Positions 46,947-55,197 of a DNA stretch of 64,000 nucleotides are shown here, in pieces. Below the pieces are notes generated by a model that saw nothing but the letters and a program-made list of their open reading frames with translations, made no database searches and had not been told where the DNA came from. Source of the stretch: Rubripirellula tenax (GTDB taxonomy: Bacteria > Planctomycetota > Planctomycetia > Pirellulales > Pirellulaceae); assembly GCF_007860125.1 (NCBI RefSeq), contig NZ_SJPW01000003.1:248001-312000 (forward strand), read 5' to 3'. Made by a program: the position numbers and the translations under genes. How positions within the stretch are numbered: position 1 is the first letter of the stretch; each line of letters begins with the position of its first letter.

Positions 46947-47240
46947 GCGATGCGACGTATTCGTTTCGTACTAAAACTGACTGACGAAGTGCAGTCTGTT
47001 TCGTTTGTGAATCTGTTCCGTCTGCAAAAACTCTTGCGCAATTCCGGCCTACGCTCGTTTTGCGCTCTATCTTTGCTTGGGTCGTTTCCTAGTTGTTGCT
47101 TTCTCGACACGTTTGATGAGAAAAGTGGCATCTTAAGTGATACGACCCGCATTACCGCTCGCCCTGCCGTCAACGCACTCCGGGGCACGGGCGAACCAAG
47201 TACGGGATCTAACGGTTATCACAACCAAGGAAATACAGCG
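46947..47240. other. Upstream region of the tad operon
   Basis: These 294 bases lie between the transposase remnant and tadA. A plus-strand frame in phase with tadA opens at 46923, but its 106 codons have no family resemblance and the real start has its own ribosome-binding site, so it is regarded as leader/promoter sequence. Confidence 0.4.
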
Positions 47241-48560
47241 ATGCGAACTGGCACCCCACCCGCAAAGCCTGACGCCGGCCGTCAACAACAATTCGAAGAC
47301 ATCAAACGACGCATCCACGGCAAGTTGGTCGACAAGCTTGACCTGTCCCGCGTCGGCGACTTGAAGGGCGATACGCTCAAACGCGAAATCCGCATGGTGG
47401 TCGAACACCTTTGCGATGCCGAAGAGACGCTGCTGAACCGTCAAGAACGCGAGCGTATCGTCGACGAAGTCATCGACGAAGTGCTGGGGCTTGGCCCGCT
47501 CGAACTGATTCTGAAAGACCCGTTGGTCAGCGATATTTTGATCAACGGACCGAAAAACATCTACGTCGAAAAAGGCGGCCAGATGCAGAAGTCGGAAGTC
47601 GAATTCCGAGATAACAAACACTTGCTGCAGATCATCGACCGCATCGTCAGCAAGGTCGGCCGTCGCGTCGACGAAACGTCGCCGATGGTTGACGCTCGCC
47701 TGGAAGACGGTTCGCGGGTCAACGCGATCATCCCACCACTGGCTTTGGACGGAGCGTGCGTTTCGATTCGTCGATTCGGTTCGAACCCGTTGAAGTTGGA
47801 AGACTTGCTCAACTACAAAGCGTTCACGCCAGAGATGGTGATGTTGCTGGAAGGCTGCATCAAAGCCCGACTCAACTGCATCATCGCCGGCGGTACCGGT
47901 TCGGGTAAAACGACGCTGCTGAACACGTTGTCGTCGTTCATCGACCACCATGACCGGATCGTCACAATCGAAGACGCGGCCGAATTGCAATTGCAACAAG
48001 ACCACGTCGTTCGTTTGGAAACTCGCCCCGCCAACATCGAAGGCACCGGCGCCGTCACCGCGACGGACTTGGTCAAGAACGCCCTGCGGATGCGTCCGGA
48101 ACGAATCATCATCGGCGAATGCCGTGGTGGCGAAACATTGGACATGTTGCAGGCCATGAACACCGGCCACGACGGTTCGATGACGACAGTTCACGCCAAT
48201 ACGCCGCGTGACGCGATCGCTCGTTTGGAAACACTGGTGATGATGTCGGGCTTCGACCTGCCCGTCAAAGCAATTCGCCAACAGGTCTCTGGTGCCGTTG
48301 ACGTGCTGATTCAAGCCAACCGTTTGCAAGGCGGACCTCGCCGCGTGACCGCGATCACCGAAGTGGTGGGTATGGAACAAGACACCGTCATCCTGCAAGA
48401 CATTTACCGTTTCGTCCAGAAGGGCGTCAACGAGCAAGGCAAGGCGTTCGGCCACTTCGAATGCACGGGCGTTCGCCCAAGCTTCATGGAAAAACTCGAA
48501 TCCGCCGGTGTGCGTTTGCCCGCCAGCGCATTCCGCGAACGCGTCATGATGCAAGCGTAG
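47241..48560 (+). CDS. tadA: TadA/CpaF-type secretion ATPase (Flp/Tad pilus)
   Basis: ATG at 47241 was chosen, with AAGGAA 9 bases upstream. The 439-residue ATPase has an N-terminal helical domain, the conserved DPLVSDILINGPKNIYVEK, Walker A GGTGSGKTTLLN (about 217-228), Asp-box EDAAELQL, Walker B RMRPERIIIGECRGGE and the His-box GSMTTVHANTPRDA. These are hallmarks of CpaF/TadA hexameric ATPases that power Flp pilus assembly. tadB and tadC follow on the same strand. Confidence 0.95.
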   Translation: MRTGTPPAKPDAGRQQQFEDIKRRIHGKLVDKLDLSRVGDLKGDTLKREIRMVVEHLCDAEETLLNRQERERIVDEVIDEVLGLGPLELILKDPLVSDILINGPKNIYVEKGGQMQKSEVEFRDNKHLLQIIDRIVSKVGRRVDETSPMVDARLEDGSRVNAIIPPLALDGACVSIRRFGSNPLKLEDLLNYKAFTPEMVMLLEGCIKARLNCIIAGGTGSGKTTLLNTLSSFIDHHDRIVTIEDAAELQLQQDHVVRLETRPANIEGTGAVTATDLVKNALRMRPERIIIGECRGGETLDMLQAMNTGHDGSMTTVHANTPRDAIARLETLVMMSGFDLPVKAIRQQVSGAVDVLIQANRLQGGPRRVTAITEVVGMEQDTVILQDIYRFVQKGVNEQGKAFGHFECTGVRPSFMEKLESAGVRLPASAFRERVMMQA

Positions 48561-48585
48561 TGGCGTAGGTCATAGGTGTCCGGGA

Positions 48586-48672
48586 ACAGGTTTCAGGTCT
48601 TTACCGAAACCGAACCATGACACCTTCAACCTTGCCGCTTCGTCTTACCAGAAACCTGTAACCTGAAACCTG
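48586..48672. repeat. Perfect 12-bp inverted repeat between tadA and tadB
   Basis: CAGGTTTCAGGT (48586-48597) is matched by its exact complement ACCTGAAACCTG (48661-48672). Transcribed, it would form a long-loop hairpin whose 3' arm ends 13 bases before the tadB ATG. Confidence 0.7.
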
Positions 48673-48678
48673 AAACCT
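48651..48678 (+). repeat. Four tandem heptamers before tadB
   Basis: GAAACCT, GTAACCT, GAAACCT, GAAACCT run in tandem and end 7 bases before the tadB start. The right arm of the inverted repeat lies within them. Heptamer arrays of this kind can expand or contract by slippage. Confidence 0.7.
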
Positions 48679-48685
48679 ACCTGCC

Positions 48686-49651
48686 ATGTCCGGATTAGTC
48701 ATTGCTTTAGTGATCGGCGTTGTTGTCGCTTCACTGGTTGCATTTGCCGTGAACGTCCTCGCCCCCTCGGACGATTCGACCGCTACCGAAGATCGTCTAG
48801 CGGCGATGGCGTCACGCCGTCGTGGCGGCACGGCGGAAGCAGCGCAAGCATCACTGATGCGATTGGACGGGGATGACGGCACCAGCCTGATGTCGCGTCT
48901 GACCGCTGGCATGCCAGCGATTTCGGACTACTTGGAACAGGCAGATATTCCGTTGACGCCCGCCAAGTTCGGGTTCATCTGCGTCGGCTGTTTCGCGGGT
49001 GGTGTCGTGCTGTGTGCACTGTCACCAGTCCCTGTTCTGCTGGCACCGATCATTGGCGCCTTGTTCATGGGATTGCCGATCGGATGGTTGATGATGAAAC
49101 GAAAGAAGCGATTGTCTCGGTTCGGCAATCAAATGCCCGAAGCTTTGGAACTGCTTAGCCGTTCACTCCGCGCCGGCCACTCGCTCAATGCTGGATTTGG
49201 ATTGGTCGCATCCGAAATGGAAGCACCACTTTCGACCGAGTTTGGGCGTTGCTTCGAGGAACAGAATCTCGGCATTCCGTTAGAAGAAGCGATCGACGAC
49301 ATGGCCAAGCGAATCCCCAACATGGACCTTCGCTTCTTCGCAACCGCGATTGTTCTTCAACGTCAGACCGGTGGCGACCTCTCGGAAATTTTGGACAAGA
49401 TCGGACACCTCGTCCGCGAACGTCTGATGATTCTGGGAACGATCCAAGCATTGACCGGCGAAGGTCGAATGAGTGGTGCGGTACTGCTAGCGTTACCACC
49501 GGTGCTGTTCGTGGTGATGCTGAAGCTCAACTACGAATACATCATGATGCTGTTCACTGACGAAATCGGTCGCTACATGCTGTGTGCCGCCTTGGTCACT
49601 CAGTTGATCGGTGCCCTTGTGATTCGCAAGATCATCACGATCAAAGTCTAA
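48686..49651 (+). CDS. tadB: Flp pilus assembly membrane protein TadB
   Basis: This 321-residue GspF-family membrane protein has an N-terminal span (IALVIGVVVASLVAFAVNVLA), a pair of spans near 95-140, the T2SSF cytoplasmic domain (about 150-275; PEALELLSRSLRAGHSLNAGF, LQRQTGGDLSEILDKIGHLVRER) and C-terminal spans. It sits between tadA and tadC, as in Tad operons. A separate ribosome-binding site is not obvious; heptamer repeats occupy the leader. Confidence 0.92.
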   Translation: MSGLVIALVIGVVVASLVAFAVNVLAPSDDSTATEDRLAAMASRRRGGTAEAAQASLMRLDGDDGTSLMSRLTAGMPAISDYLEQADIPLTPAKFGFICVGCFAGGVVLCALSPVPVLLAPIIGALFMGLPIGWLMMKRKKRLSRFGNQMPEALELLSRSLRAGHSLNAGFGLVASEMEAPLSTEFGRCFEEQNLGIPLEEAIDDMAKRIPNMDLRFFATAIVLQRQTGGDLSEILDKIGHLVRERLMILGTIQALTGEGRMSGAVLLALPPVLFVVMLKLNYEYIMMLFTDEIGRYMLCAALVTQLIGALVIRKIITIKV

Positions 49652-49747
49652 CCGACGCGGCGAAACCGCTTTTACGATCTCATCCAAACTTTAGTGCCCG
49701 CTACTTACGCGTTTGTCGACGAATGACATCTGCAAGGATTCTCTGAA

Positions 49748-50728
49748 ATGATCACATCGTTCATCCTTTTTGCCGCATTGAGCACCGCGACGATTGCGTC
49801 GATCTCGGTCTTCGTCGCCGTTACTGCTGCCGCCTGGTTCGTGATTGGTCGCGTAAGCGGCAACGACCAACCGACCGCAGAAGCGCGTTTGGACGTACTG
49901 CGTCGTGGCCGAGCCGCGACTGACGATACCAGCGATTCGGAAAAGAGTCGAAAGAAATCGGAAGCTTTCACGTCTGCGCTGGAAAAGGCAACGTCGCCGC
50001 TCGAAAAGACAGTGTCGGGCAACGAGAAAGAAATGAGCCAGCTTCGCGAAAAGCTGGTCAATGCCGGCTTCCGACGCGAAACTGCGCCGGTGGTCTTCAA
50101 AGGGATGCAGCTGATCTTAGCCGGTGTGGGCTTGTTCCTCGGCGGTGCGGTGGGATTGTTTACCGACGGTTTCAGCCAAGGCATGCTGATGAAGCTGGCC
50201 GGTGGTGTTGTCGTCGGATTCGGACTGCCGACGGCGATCCTGGGCCACTTGGCGAAAAAGCGTAAGGAGAAGATTTTCCTGGGGCTTCCCGATGCATTGG
50301 ACTTGATGGTCGTCTGCGTCGAAGCCGGCTTGGGCATGGACCAAGCACTTCGCAAAGTCGCGGAAGAAATGATGAAGAGCCACAAAGATATCGGTGAAGA
50401 ATTCGGTATCGCAAACCAACAGCTTCAATTCGGTCGTACTCGTAGCGAAGTGCTGCAAGCACTCGGCTTCCGCAGCGGCGTCGATGACCTGAAACAATTG
50501 GCATCGATCTTGATCCAAGCTGATAAGTTCGGTTCGAGCGTCGCAAACGCACTTCGTGTTCAAAGCGATTCGATGCGAATCAAGCGTCGGCAAATCGCCG
50601 AAGAGAAAGCGGCAAAGACGGCGGTGAAAATGATTTTCCCATTGGTGCTATTCATTTTCCCGGGGATCTTCGTCGTACTCGTGGGACCTGCGGGTATCAA
50701 CATGTATCGCAACATGTTGTCGAAGTAG
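49748..50728 (+). CDS. tadC: Flp pilus assembly membrane protein TadC
   Basis: This 326-residue GspF-family partner of TadB has an N-terminal span, a charged linker (about 45-100), two middle spans, a T2SSF domain (LPDALDLMVVCVEAGLGMDQAL, FGRTRSEVLQALGFRSGVDDLKQLASILIQADKFG) and a C-terminal span (FPLVLFIFPGIFVVLVGP). AAGGA lies 13 bases before the ATG. TadB and TadC together form the inner-membrane platform for the TadA ATPase. It is the last tad gene here; pilin, secretin and prepilin peptidase genes are not adjacent. Confidence 0.92.
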   Translation: MITSFILFAALSTATIASISVFVAVTAAAWFVIGRVSGNDQPTAEARLDVLRRGRAATDDTSDSEKSRKKSEAFTSALEKATSPLEKTVSGNEKEMSQLREKLVNAGFRRETAPVVFKGMQLILAGVGLFLGGAVGLFTDGFSQGMLMKLAGGVVVGFGLPTAILGHLAKKRKEKIFLGLPDALDLMVVCVEAGLGMDQALRKVAEEMMKSHKDIGEEFGIANQQLQFGRTRSEVLQALGFRSGVDDLKQLASILIQADKFGSSVANALRVQSDSMRIKRRQIAEEKAAKTAVKMIFPLVLFIFPGIFVVLVGPAGINMYRNMLSK

Positions 50729-50789
50729 CGATCGATCGCCCCTTCGTTCCCGGGTACTCACTCAGGAAACCCTGGGCGACCGCGGACCG

Positions 50790-51716
50790 TCAAGGCGCAA
50801 ACCGACCGCCGGAAAGTGCCAACGACGTCATCCATTGACCATCACCATGCGCCATGCCACAGTTCATGCCGGGTGTGTTGTGTTGCATCACGATGCGACC
50901 ATGATTGGACACGGCGATTAAACCGCCGACATCCTTTGCTAAGCGGGTGACCATCACTTCGTCGACTGCTTGTTCAAGCGATCGACCGGCGTAGCGCATC
51001 TGGGCAACCAGATCATAAGCGACGCACGCGCGAATGAACTCTTCGCCAAGCCCCGTGCATGAAACCGCACATGCATCGTTGGTCGCATACGTTCCTGCGC
51101 CGATGATCGGTGAATCCCCCACGCGACCCGGCAACTTTTTCGTCGTTCCACCGGTACTGGTACCCGCGGCAACATTTCCGAGTGAATCGTACGCCACACA
51201 TCCGACCGTTCCGAAGTGCGGCGGAGTGTTATCGTCGGTCACTTCGGGCTGTCGCGACATGAAGTAGTCGGGTGTCACCAACGCGGACGATTGATCCTCG
51301 GCAAACTCGTCGGCGCCCTTGCCCACCAACAACACGTGCGGCGTTTGTGTCATGACCAAGCGAGCCAGCGAGATCGGATTCTTCACCTTGGTCACGCTCG
51401 CCACCGCGCCACATGCCGCGGTTCGTCCGTCCATGATCGACGCATCCAGTTCCGCAACGCCGTCTTCGGTCAACACCGCGCCTCGACCAGCATTGAAGTT
51501 CGCGTCGTCTTCGAAAACGACTATCACGGCTTCCACCACATCAATCGCAGCAGCGCCCTGCTTCAGCAGATCGGCCCCCTTTTGCAAGGCCCGCTCGAGC
51601 CCGTCCGATCTTGCCGCTCGTTTCGCTTCGCTCCATGTCGCCGGACCACCACCGGCCCCGCCGTGAATCGCGATCGACCATTTCCGTTTCGTTTCATTCA
51701 TCAAATTGGCTTTCAT
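50790..51716 (-). CDS. Isoaspartyl peptidase / L-asparaginase family Ntn-hydrolase
   Basis: This 308-residue plant-type asparaginase homologue has the N-terminal WSIAIHGGAGG motif, NFNAGRGAVLTEDGVAELDASIMDG, and the autocleavage nucleophile Thr170 in HFGTVGCVAYDS, followed by GNVAAGTSTGGTTKK and VGDSPIIGAGTYA. The precursor is expected to self-cleave before Thr170. The family hydrolyses isoaspartyl dipeptides and asparagine, which helps recycle damaged proteins. Met6 (51701) is an alternative start. It overlaps the MnmE-like gene upstream by 23 bases. Confidence 0.9.
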   Translation of the reverse strand: MKANLMNETKRKWSIAIHGGAGGGPATWSEAKRAARSDGLERALQKGADLLKQGAAAIDVVEAVIVVFEDDANFNAGRGAVLTEDGVAELDASIMDGRTAACGAVASVTKVKNPISLARLVMTQTPHVLLVGKGADEFAEDQSSALVTPDYFMSRQPEVTDDNTPPHFGTVGCVAYDSLGNVAAGTSTGGTTKKLPGRVGDSPIIGAGTYATNDACAVSCTGLGEEFIRACVAYDLVAQMRYAGRSLEQAVDEVMVTRLAKDVGGLIAVSNHGRIVMQHNTPGMNCGMAHGDGQWMTSLALSGGRFAP

Positions 51717-52869
51717 GGTCCGACGTGGGTGTCAAAAGTTCCTGCAACAGCATTGTTTGTGCGACAGCATCGTCGCTCTCTGCGATCGCACGGATCAACC
51801 ACGCTTGACGCCGATTGATTGCTGCGGCGGCACCGGGCGAGGGCATCGCTTGAGTCAGCACCGAGACGATTCGATCCATCAGCAATTCGATTCCTTGGCC
51901 CGTTGTTGCGATGGTTCCGACAACACTTTGGTCGACACAACTGTCTGACGCCAAGGTATCCATCTTGTTCATCACGTCGATCGTGGCGGCATGGACGACG
52001 TCATCGAGGGGGGGGATTCCCGGCTGGACCACGCGGACGACCAAGTCGGCGTCGACCGCGGCGCCGCGAGCTCGCTTGATGCCTTCGCGTTCGATCGGTT
52101 CGTCGCTGACGCGGATGCCCGCGGTATCGCTGATCCGGATCGGCAACCCGTCGATCACCGTATCGGCATGCAGGACGTCGCGCGTTGTACCGGCCACATC
52201 CATCGTGATGCTGCGGTCGTAGCCAACGATCGCGTTGACCAAACTGCTTTTCCCCACATTGGGCGGGCCTACCAACACCACTCGAAACGGCACCGTCAAG
52301 CGAGCAGTGACCACGGCTGACCGCAAAATGTCTGCGGCTTGCAGCCTTACATCGTGTGCTGACACGGGCGACTGTTGCAGGCCATCGAACGACGTGGTTG
52401 CCCAACCCTGCAGTGCACCGCGGACCTGATCCATGGCGATCGCTGCTGTTCTTGCCGTGACACAACCGGCCAAGACCGCGGTCGCCTCGGCGATCAATGG
52501 CGGCATGCGGCCGCAGACCCATTGATTCGGTTCGATCGCCAACGCACCCGCCACAGCCAAGTCGTCCATGATTCGGCGCGTCGCCGCGACGCCGCCGTGA
52601 CAGTGGACTTCGAATGAGCTGTCGTCCAATGGGGTTATTACAACTGACTCCGTCGCCACCGCCGAATCATCCTGTCCAACCCATTGGCCGTATCGAACTT
52701 GTCCGGGTCGAAAGGTCCGGCGAAACGCAGGGTCAAAGTACCGATCCACGATCGCTTTGGCTTTTTCCCCCGCGATGGCCACCACGGCGACGGCACTTCG
52801 ACCACCGCCGGTCAGGACACAGGCGACCGTTTGCGATGCGCGAGGTGTTGCATGATCTCGATCAATCAC
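51694..52869 (-). CDS. mnmE: Divergent MnmE (TrmE)-like tRNA-modification GTPase
   Basis: GTG at 52869 is the likely start (MIDRDHATPRASQTVACVL); the frame opens at 53040. The 391-residue product has an N-terminal TrmE-like folate domain with VHCHGGVAATRRIMDDL, a helical domain, and a G domain with GPPNVGKSSLVN (about 201-212), the TrmE-type TTRDVL, DTAG (248-251) and NKMD (301-304). It ends QELLTPTSDHESQFDE and lacks the C-terminal C-x-G-K motif that classical MnmE uses in tRNA wobble-uridine modification. It is also shorter than the usual 450 residues. It may be a specialised paralogue or work differently. Confidence 0.75.
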   Translation of the reverse strand: MIDRDHATPRASQTVACVLTGGGRSAVAVVAIAGEKAKAIVDRYFDPAFRRTFRPGQVRYGQWVGQDDSAVATESVVITPLDDSSFEVHCHGGVAATRRIMDDLAVAGALAIEPNQWVCGRMPPLIAEATAVLAGCVTARTAAIAMDQVRGALQGWATTSFDGLQQSPVSAHDVRLQAADILRSAVVTARLTVPFRVVLVGPPNVGKSSLVNAIVGYDRSITMDVAGTTRDVLHADTVIDGLPIRISDTAGIRVSDEPIEREGIKRARGAAVDADLVVRVVQPGIPPLDDVVHAATIDVMNKMDTLASDSCVDQSVVGTIATTGQGIELLMDRIVSVLTQAMPSPGAAAAINRRQAWLIRAIAESDDAVAQTMLLQELLTPTSDHESQFDE

Positions 52870-53013
52870 GGTTGAATCGGTCCAGTAAGTTTGGCGACAA
52901 AGAATGGGAATTAGGGTAACGACAAACAGGCGATCTCGAATAGACTGGCGGCCCCCGACGGATCGATCGTTTCGTGTTTGACAACGGGTTAGAAGTTTCG
53001 ACCGCCATACCCA

Positions 53014-54084
53014 ATGGGAACCATGAAGTCTGGCAAGCACCTTCGAAAAACTACTGGCTCATCGAAATCGAATCCTGCCGATCTCGATTCGATGTCCGAC
53101 GAGCAATTGTTGGATCTACGGTTCTGTGACCTGAATTTGACGATCGCAGGCACGCCGTTGGAAAAGCGAATCGCCCAACTGGGTGAAGAGTTAGCCCGAC
53201 GCGGACTGCTTTTCAAGCCTCACTGCTGGCTGAGCGTCGATTGGTTCTCGCCCGACGACATTCCGGGGATCGCGATTCCGTTCTACCTCGCTCATCCGCG
53301 GTTGATGCGATTGGAGCGAAAACAACTGCTGGATGTCGAAGGCGGCACCCAATCGTGGTGCATGAAGATTTTGCGGCACGAGGCGGGGCACGCGATTGAC
53401 AGTGCGTACCGACTGCGTCGAAGGGCCGCTTACCGCGAGATTTTCGGCAAACCGTCCCTGCCGTACCCCGAATATTACAACCCGACGCCGTCCAGCAAAG
53501 ACTTCGTTTTACACCTGGAAATGTGGTACGCTCAGTCACATCCGTTAGAAGATTTCGCGGAAACGTTTGCCGTGTGGTTAAGGCCCGGATCTCGTTGGCG
53601 AACCCGTTATGACGACTGGCCCGCGATCAACAAACTGCATGCGGTGAACGATTTCATGAAATCGATTCAAGGGCAGAAGCCGCGTGTCCAATCGAGGGCG
53701 ACGATCGAACCGATCTCGCGAATCCGCAAAACCCTTCGCAGCCACTACGCGCAGAAACGCGAACACTACGGCGTCGACTACCCCAGCGTGTACGACAACG
53801 ACCTTCGCAAGCTTTTTCACATGGACACCGAAGACAAACGCAATCCCACAGCAGCGGCTTTCTTGACGCGAATTCGCCCCGAACTCAGACTGTCCGTTGC
53901 GAGATGGACCGGCGAATACACCTACACGATCGATCAAGTGATCCAAGAAATGATCGAACGCTGCCGAGAATTGAAACTGCGAATGGGCGGTTCACCCGAC
54001 GAAGTCAAACGCGATGCCATGATCCTTGTCGCGGTTCGAACCACCAACTTTTTGCACGAGGAAGGCCACCGTGTCGCCATTTAG
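53014..54084 (+). CDS. Putative zinc metallopeptidase paired with an ATP-grasp enzyme
   Basis: This 356-residue soluble protein has HEAGH at residues 122-126 and a downstream EDFAETF at 179-185, a likely third zinc ligand region. No signal peptide is seen. The N-terminal Lys/Ser-rich stretch is probably disordered. Met4 may be the real start. It lies 42 bases before a D-Ala-D-Ala-ligase-like gene on the same strand. Peptidase/ATP-grasp pairs are known from genomic surveys of peptide or amino-acid ligase systems, but the substrate here cannot be stated. Confidence 0.75.
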   Translation: MGTMKSGKHLRKTTGSSKSNPADLDSMSDEQLLDLRFCDLNLTIAGTPLEKRIAQLGEELARRGLLFKPHCWLSVDWFSPDDIPGIAIPFYLAHPRLMRLERKQLLDVEGGTQSWCMKILRHEAGHAIDSAYRLRRRAAYREIFGKPSLPYPEYYNPTPSSKDFVLHLEMWYAQSHPLEDFAETFAVWLRPGSRWRTRYDDWPAINKLHAVNDFMKSIQGQKPRVQSRATIEPISRIRKTLRSHYAQKREHYGVDYPSVYDNDLRKLFHMDTEDKRNPTAAAFLTRIRPELRLSVARWTGEYTYTIDQVIQEMIERCRELKLRMGGSPDEVKRDAMILVAVRTTNFLHEEGHRVAI

Positions 54085-54126
54085 AATCAGCACCCAAGAA
54101 TGCGTCCGCCCCTTCCTTAGAAATCG

Positions 54127-55164
54127 ATGTGCCGCATGACGAATCGACGAATCTTGGTCTTGGTTCGCGACGGACACGTGCCGCCGTTGACGCTTGACGG
54201 CGTCACCGAGGACGAGTTGACTCCGTGGAAAGCGGAATTTGATGTATGCGAAACGCTCCGCCGCTTGGGTCACGATGTGCTGCCGGTCGGCGTCTACGAT
54301 GATCTTGCGCCGATTCGCGAAGCGCTGCGTGACTTCCAGCCTGATATCACGTTCATGCTGCTGGAAGAATTCCACGGCGTGGTTACCTACGACTTCGCCG
54401 TCATCAGCTATTTGGAACTGATGCAGCAACCCTATACGGGATGCAATCCGCGCGGGCTGCTGTTGAGCAAAGACAAAGCGTTATCGAAAAAGGTGTTATC
54501 CTATCACCGCATTCCGACGCCACGATTTGCAGTGTTTCCGTATGGTCGCAAAACCCATCGGCCCAAGAAACTGTCGTTTCCGTTGTTCGTCAAGTCGGTG
54601 ATCGAAGACGCGTCGTTTGGAATCGCCCAAGCATCGATCGTTCACACCGATGAAGCGCTAGCCGAACGGGTCGCGTTCTTGCACGACAAGACCAAGGACG
54701 ACGTCATCGCCGAACAGTTCATCGAGGGCCGCGAGTTGTACGTTGGCGTCGTGGGAAACACCCGGTTGACGACATTTCCGGCTTGGGAAATGGACTTTGG
54801 CAAAATGCCCGATGACGTCGCCCGCATCGCAACGCGGACGGTCAAGTTCAATCGCAAGTATCAAGAGAAGCACGACATCACGACTCGCGCAGCCGATGAC
54901 TTGGATGCCGCCACGGCGGACCGCATCTCCAAAATTTGCAAACGGGTGTACCGTGCACTCAGCATGAGTGGCTACGCCCGCATGGATTTGCGAATGACCA
55001 GCGAAGGCGGAATCTTCGTGATCGAAGCCAACGCGAACCCGAACATCGAATACGGGGAAGACTTTTCCGAGTCGGCGGAAGTGGCAGGAATCGACTACGA
55101 ATCGCTGATGCAACGAATCATCAATCTAGGACTCAGCTACAAAGCCGCCTGGATGGCGACTTAA
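54127..55164 (+). CDS. ATP-grasp ligase, D-Ala-D-Ala ligase-like
   Basis: This 345-residue protein has a pre-ATP-grasp domain (about 1-115), the P-loop-like region LSKDKALSKKVLSYHRIPTPRF, FPLFVKSVIEDASFGI, and the ATP-grasp core with IAEQFIEGRELYVGVVGN, YARMDLRM and the metal-binding FVIEANANPNIEYGEDF. Catalytic Glu/Asn residues appear intact. The family joins a carboxylate to an amine using ATP. It differs from typical Ddl enough that cell-wall dipeptide synthesis should not be assumed. ATG at 54136 is an alternative start. It follows the putative metallopeptidase gene. Confidence 0.85.
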   Translation: MCRMTNRRILVLVRDGHVPPLTLDGVTEDELTPWKAEFDVCETLRRLGHDVLPVGVYDDLAPIREALRDFQPDITFMLLEEFHGVVTYDFAVISYLELMQQPYTGCNPRGLLLSKDKALSKKVLSYHRIPTPRFAVFPYGRKTHRPKKLSFPLFVKSVIEDASFGIAQASIVHTDEALAERVAFLHDKTKDDVIAEQFIEGRELYVGVVGNTRLTTFPAWEMDFGKMPDDVARIATRTVKFNRKYQEKHDITTRAADDLDAATADRISKICKRVYRALSMSGYARMDLRMTSEGGIFVIEANANPNIEYGEDFSESAEVAGIDYESLMQRIINLGLSYKAAWMAT

Positions 55165-55197
55165 AAATCGAGTTACCCATTGGCAGTCACCGTGTGA

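Noticed and set aside
46923-47240. 106-residue N-terminal extension of TadA
   Set aside because: It lacks family similarity, and the ATG at 47241 has its own AAGGAA site.
47133-48554. 473-codon minus-strand frame opposite tadA
   Set aside because: It is the complement of a strongly supported ATPase gene, with His/Val/Asp-rich translation and no domain; GC-rich codon bias keeps the antisense frame open.
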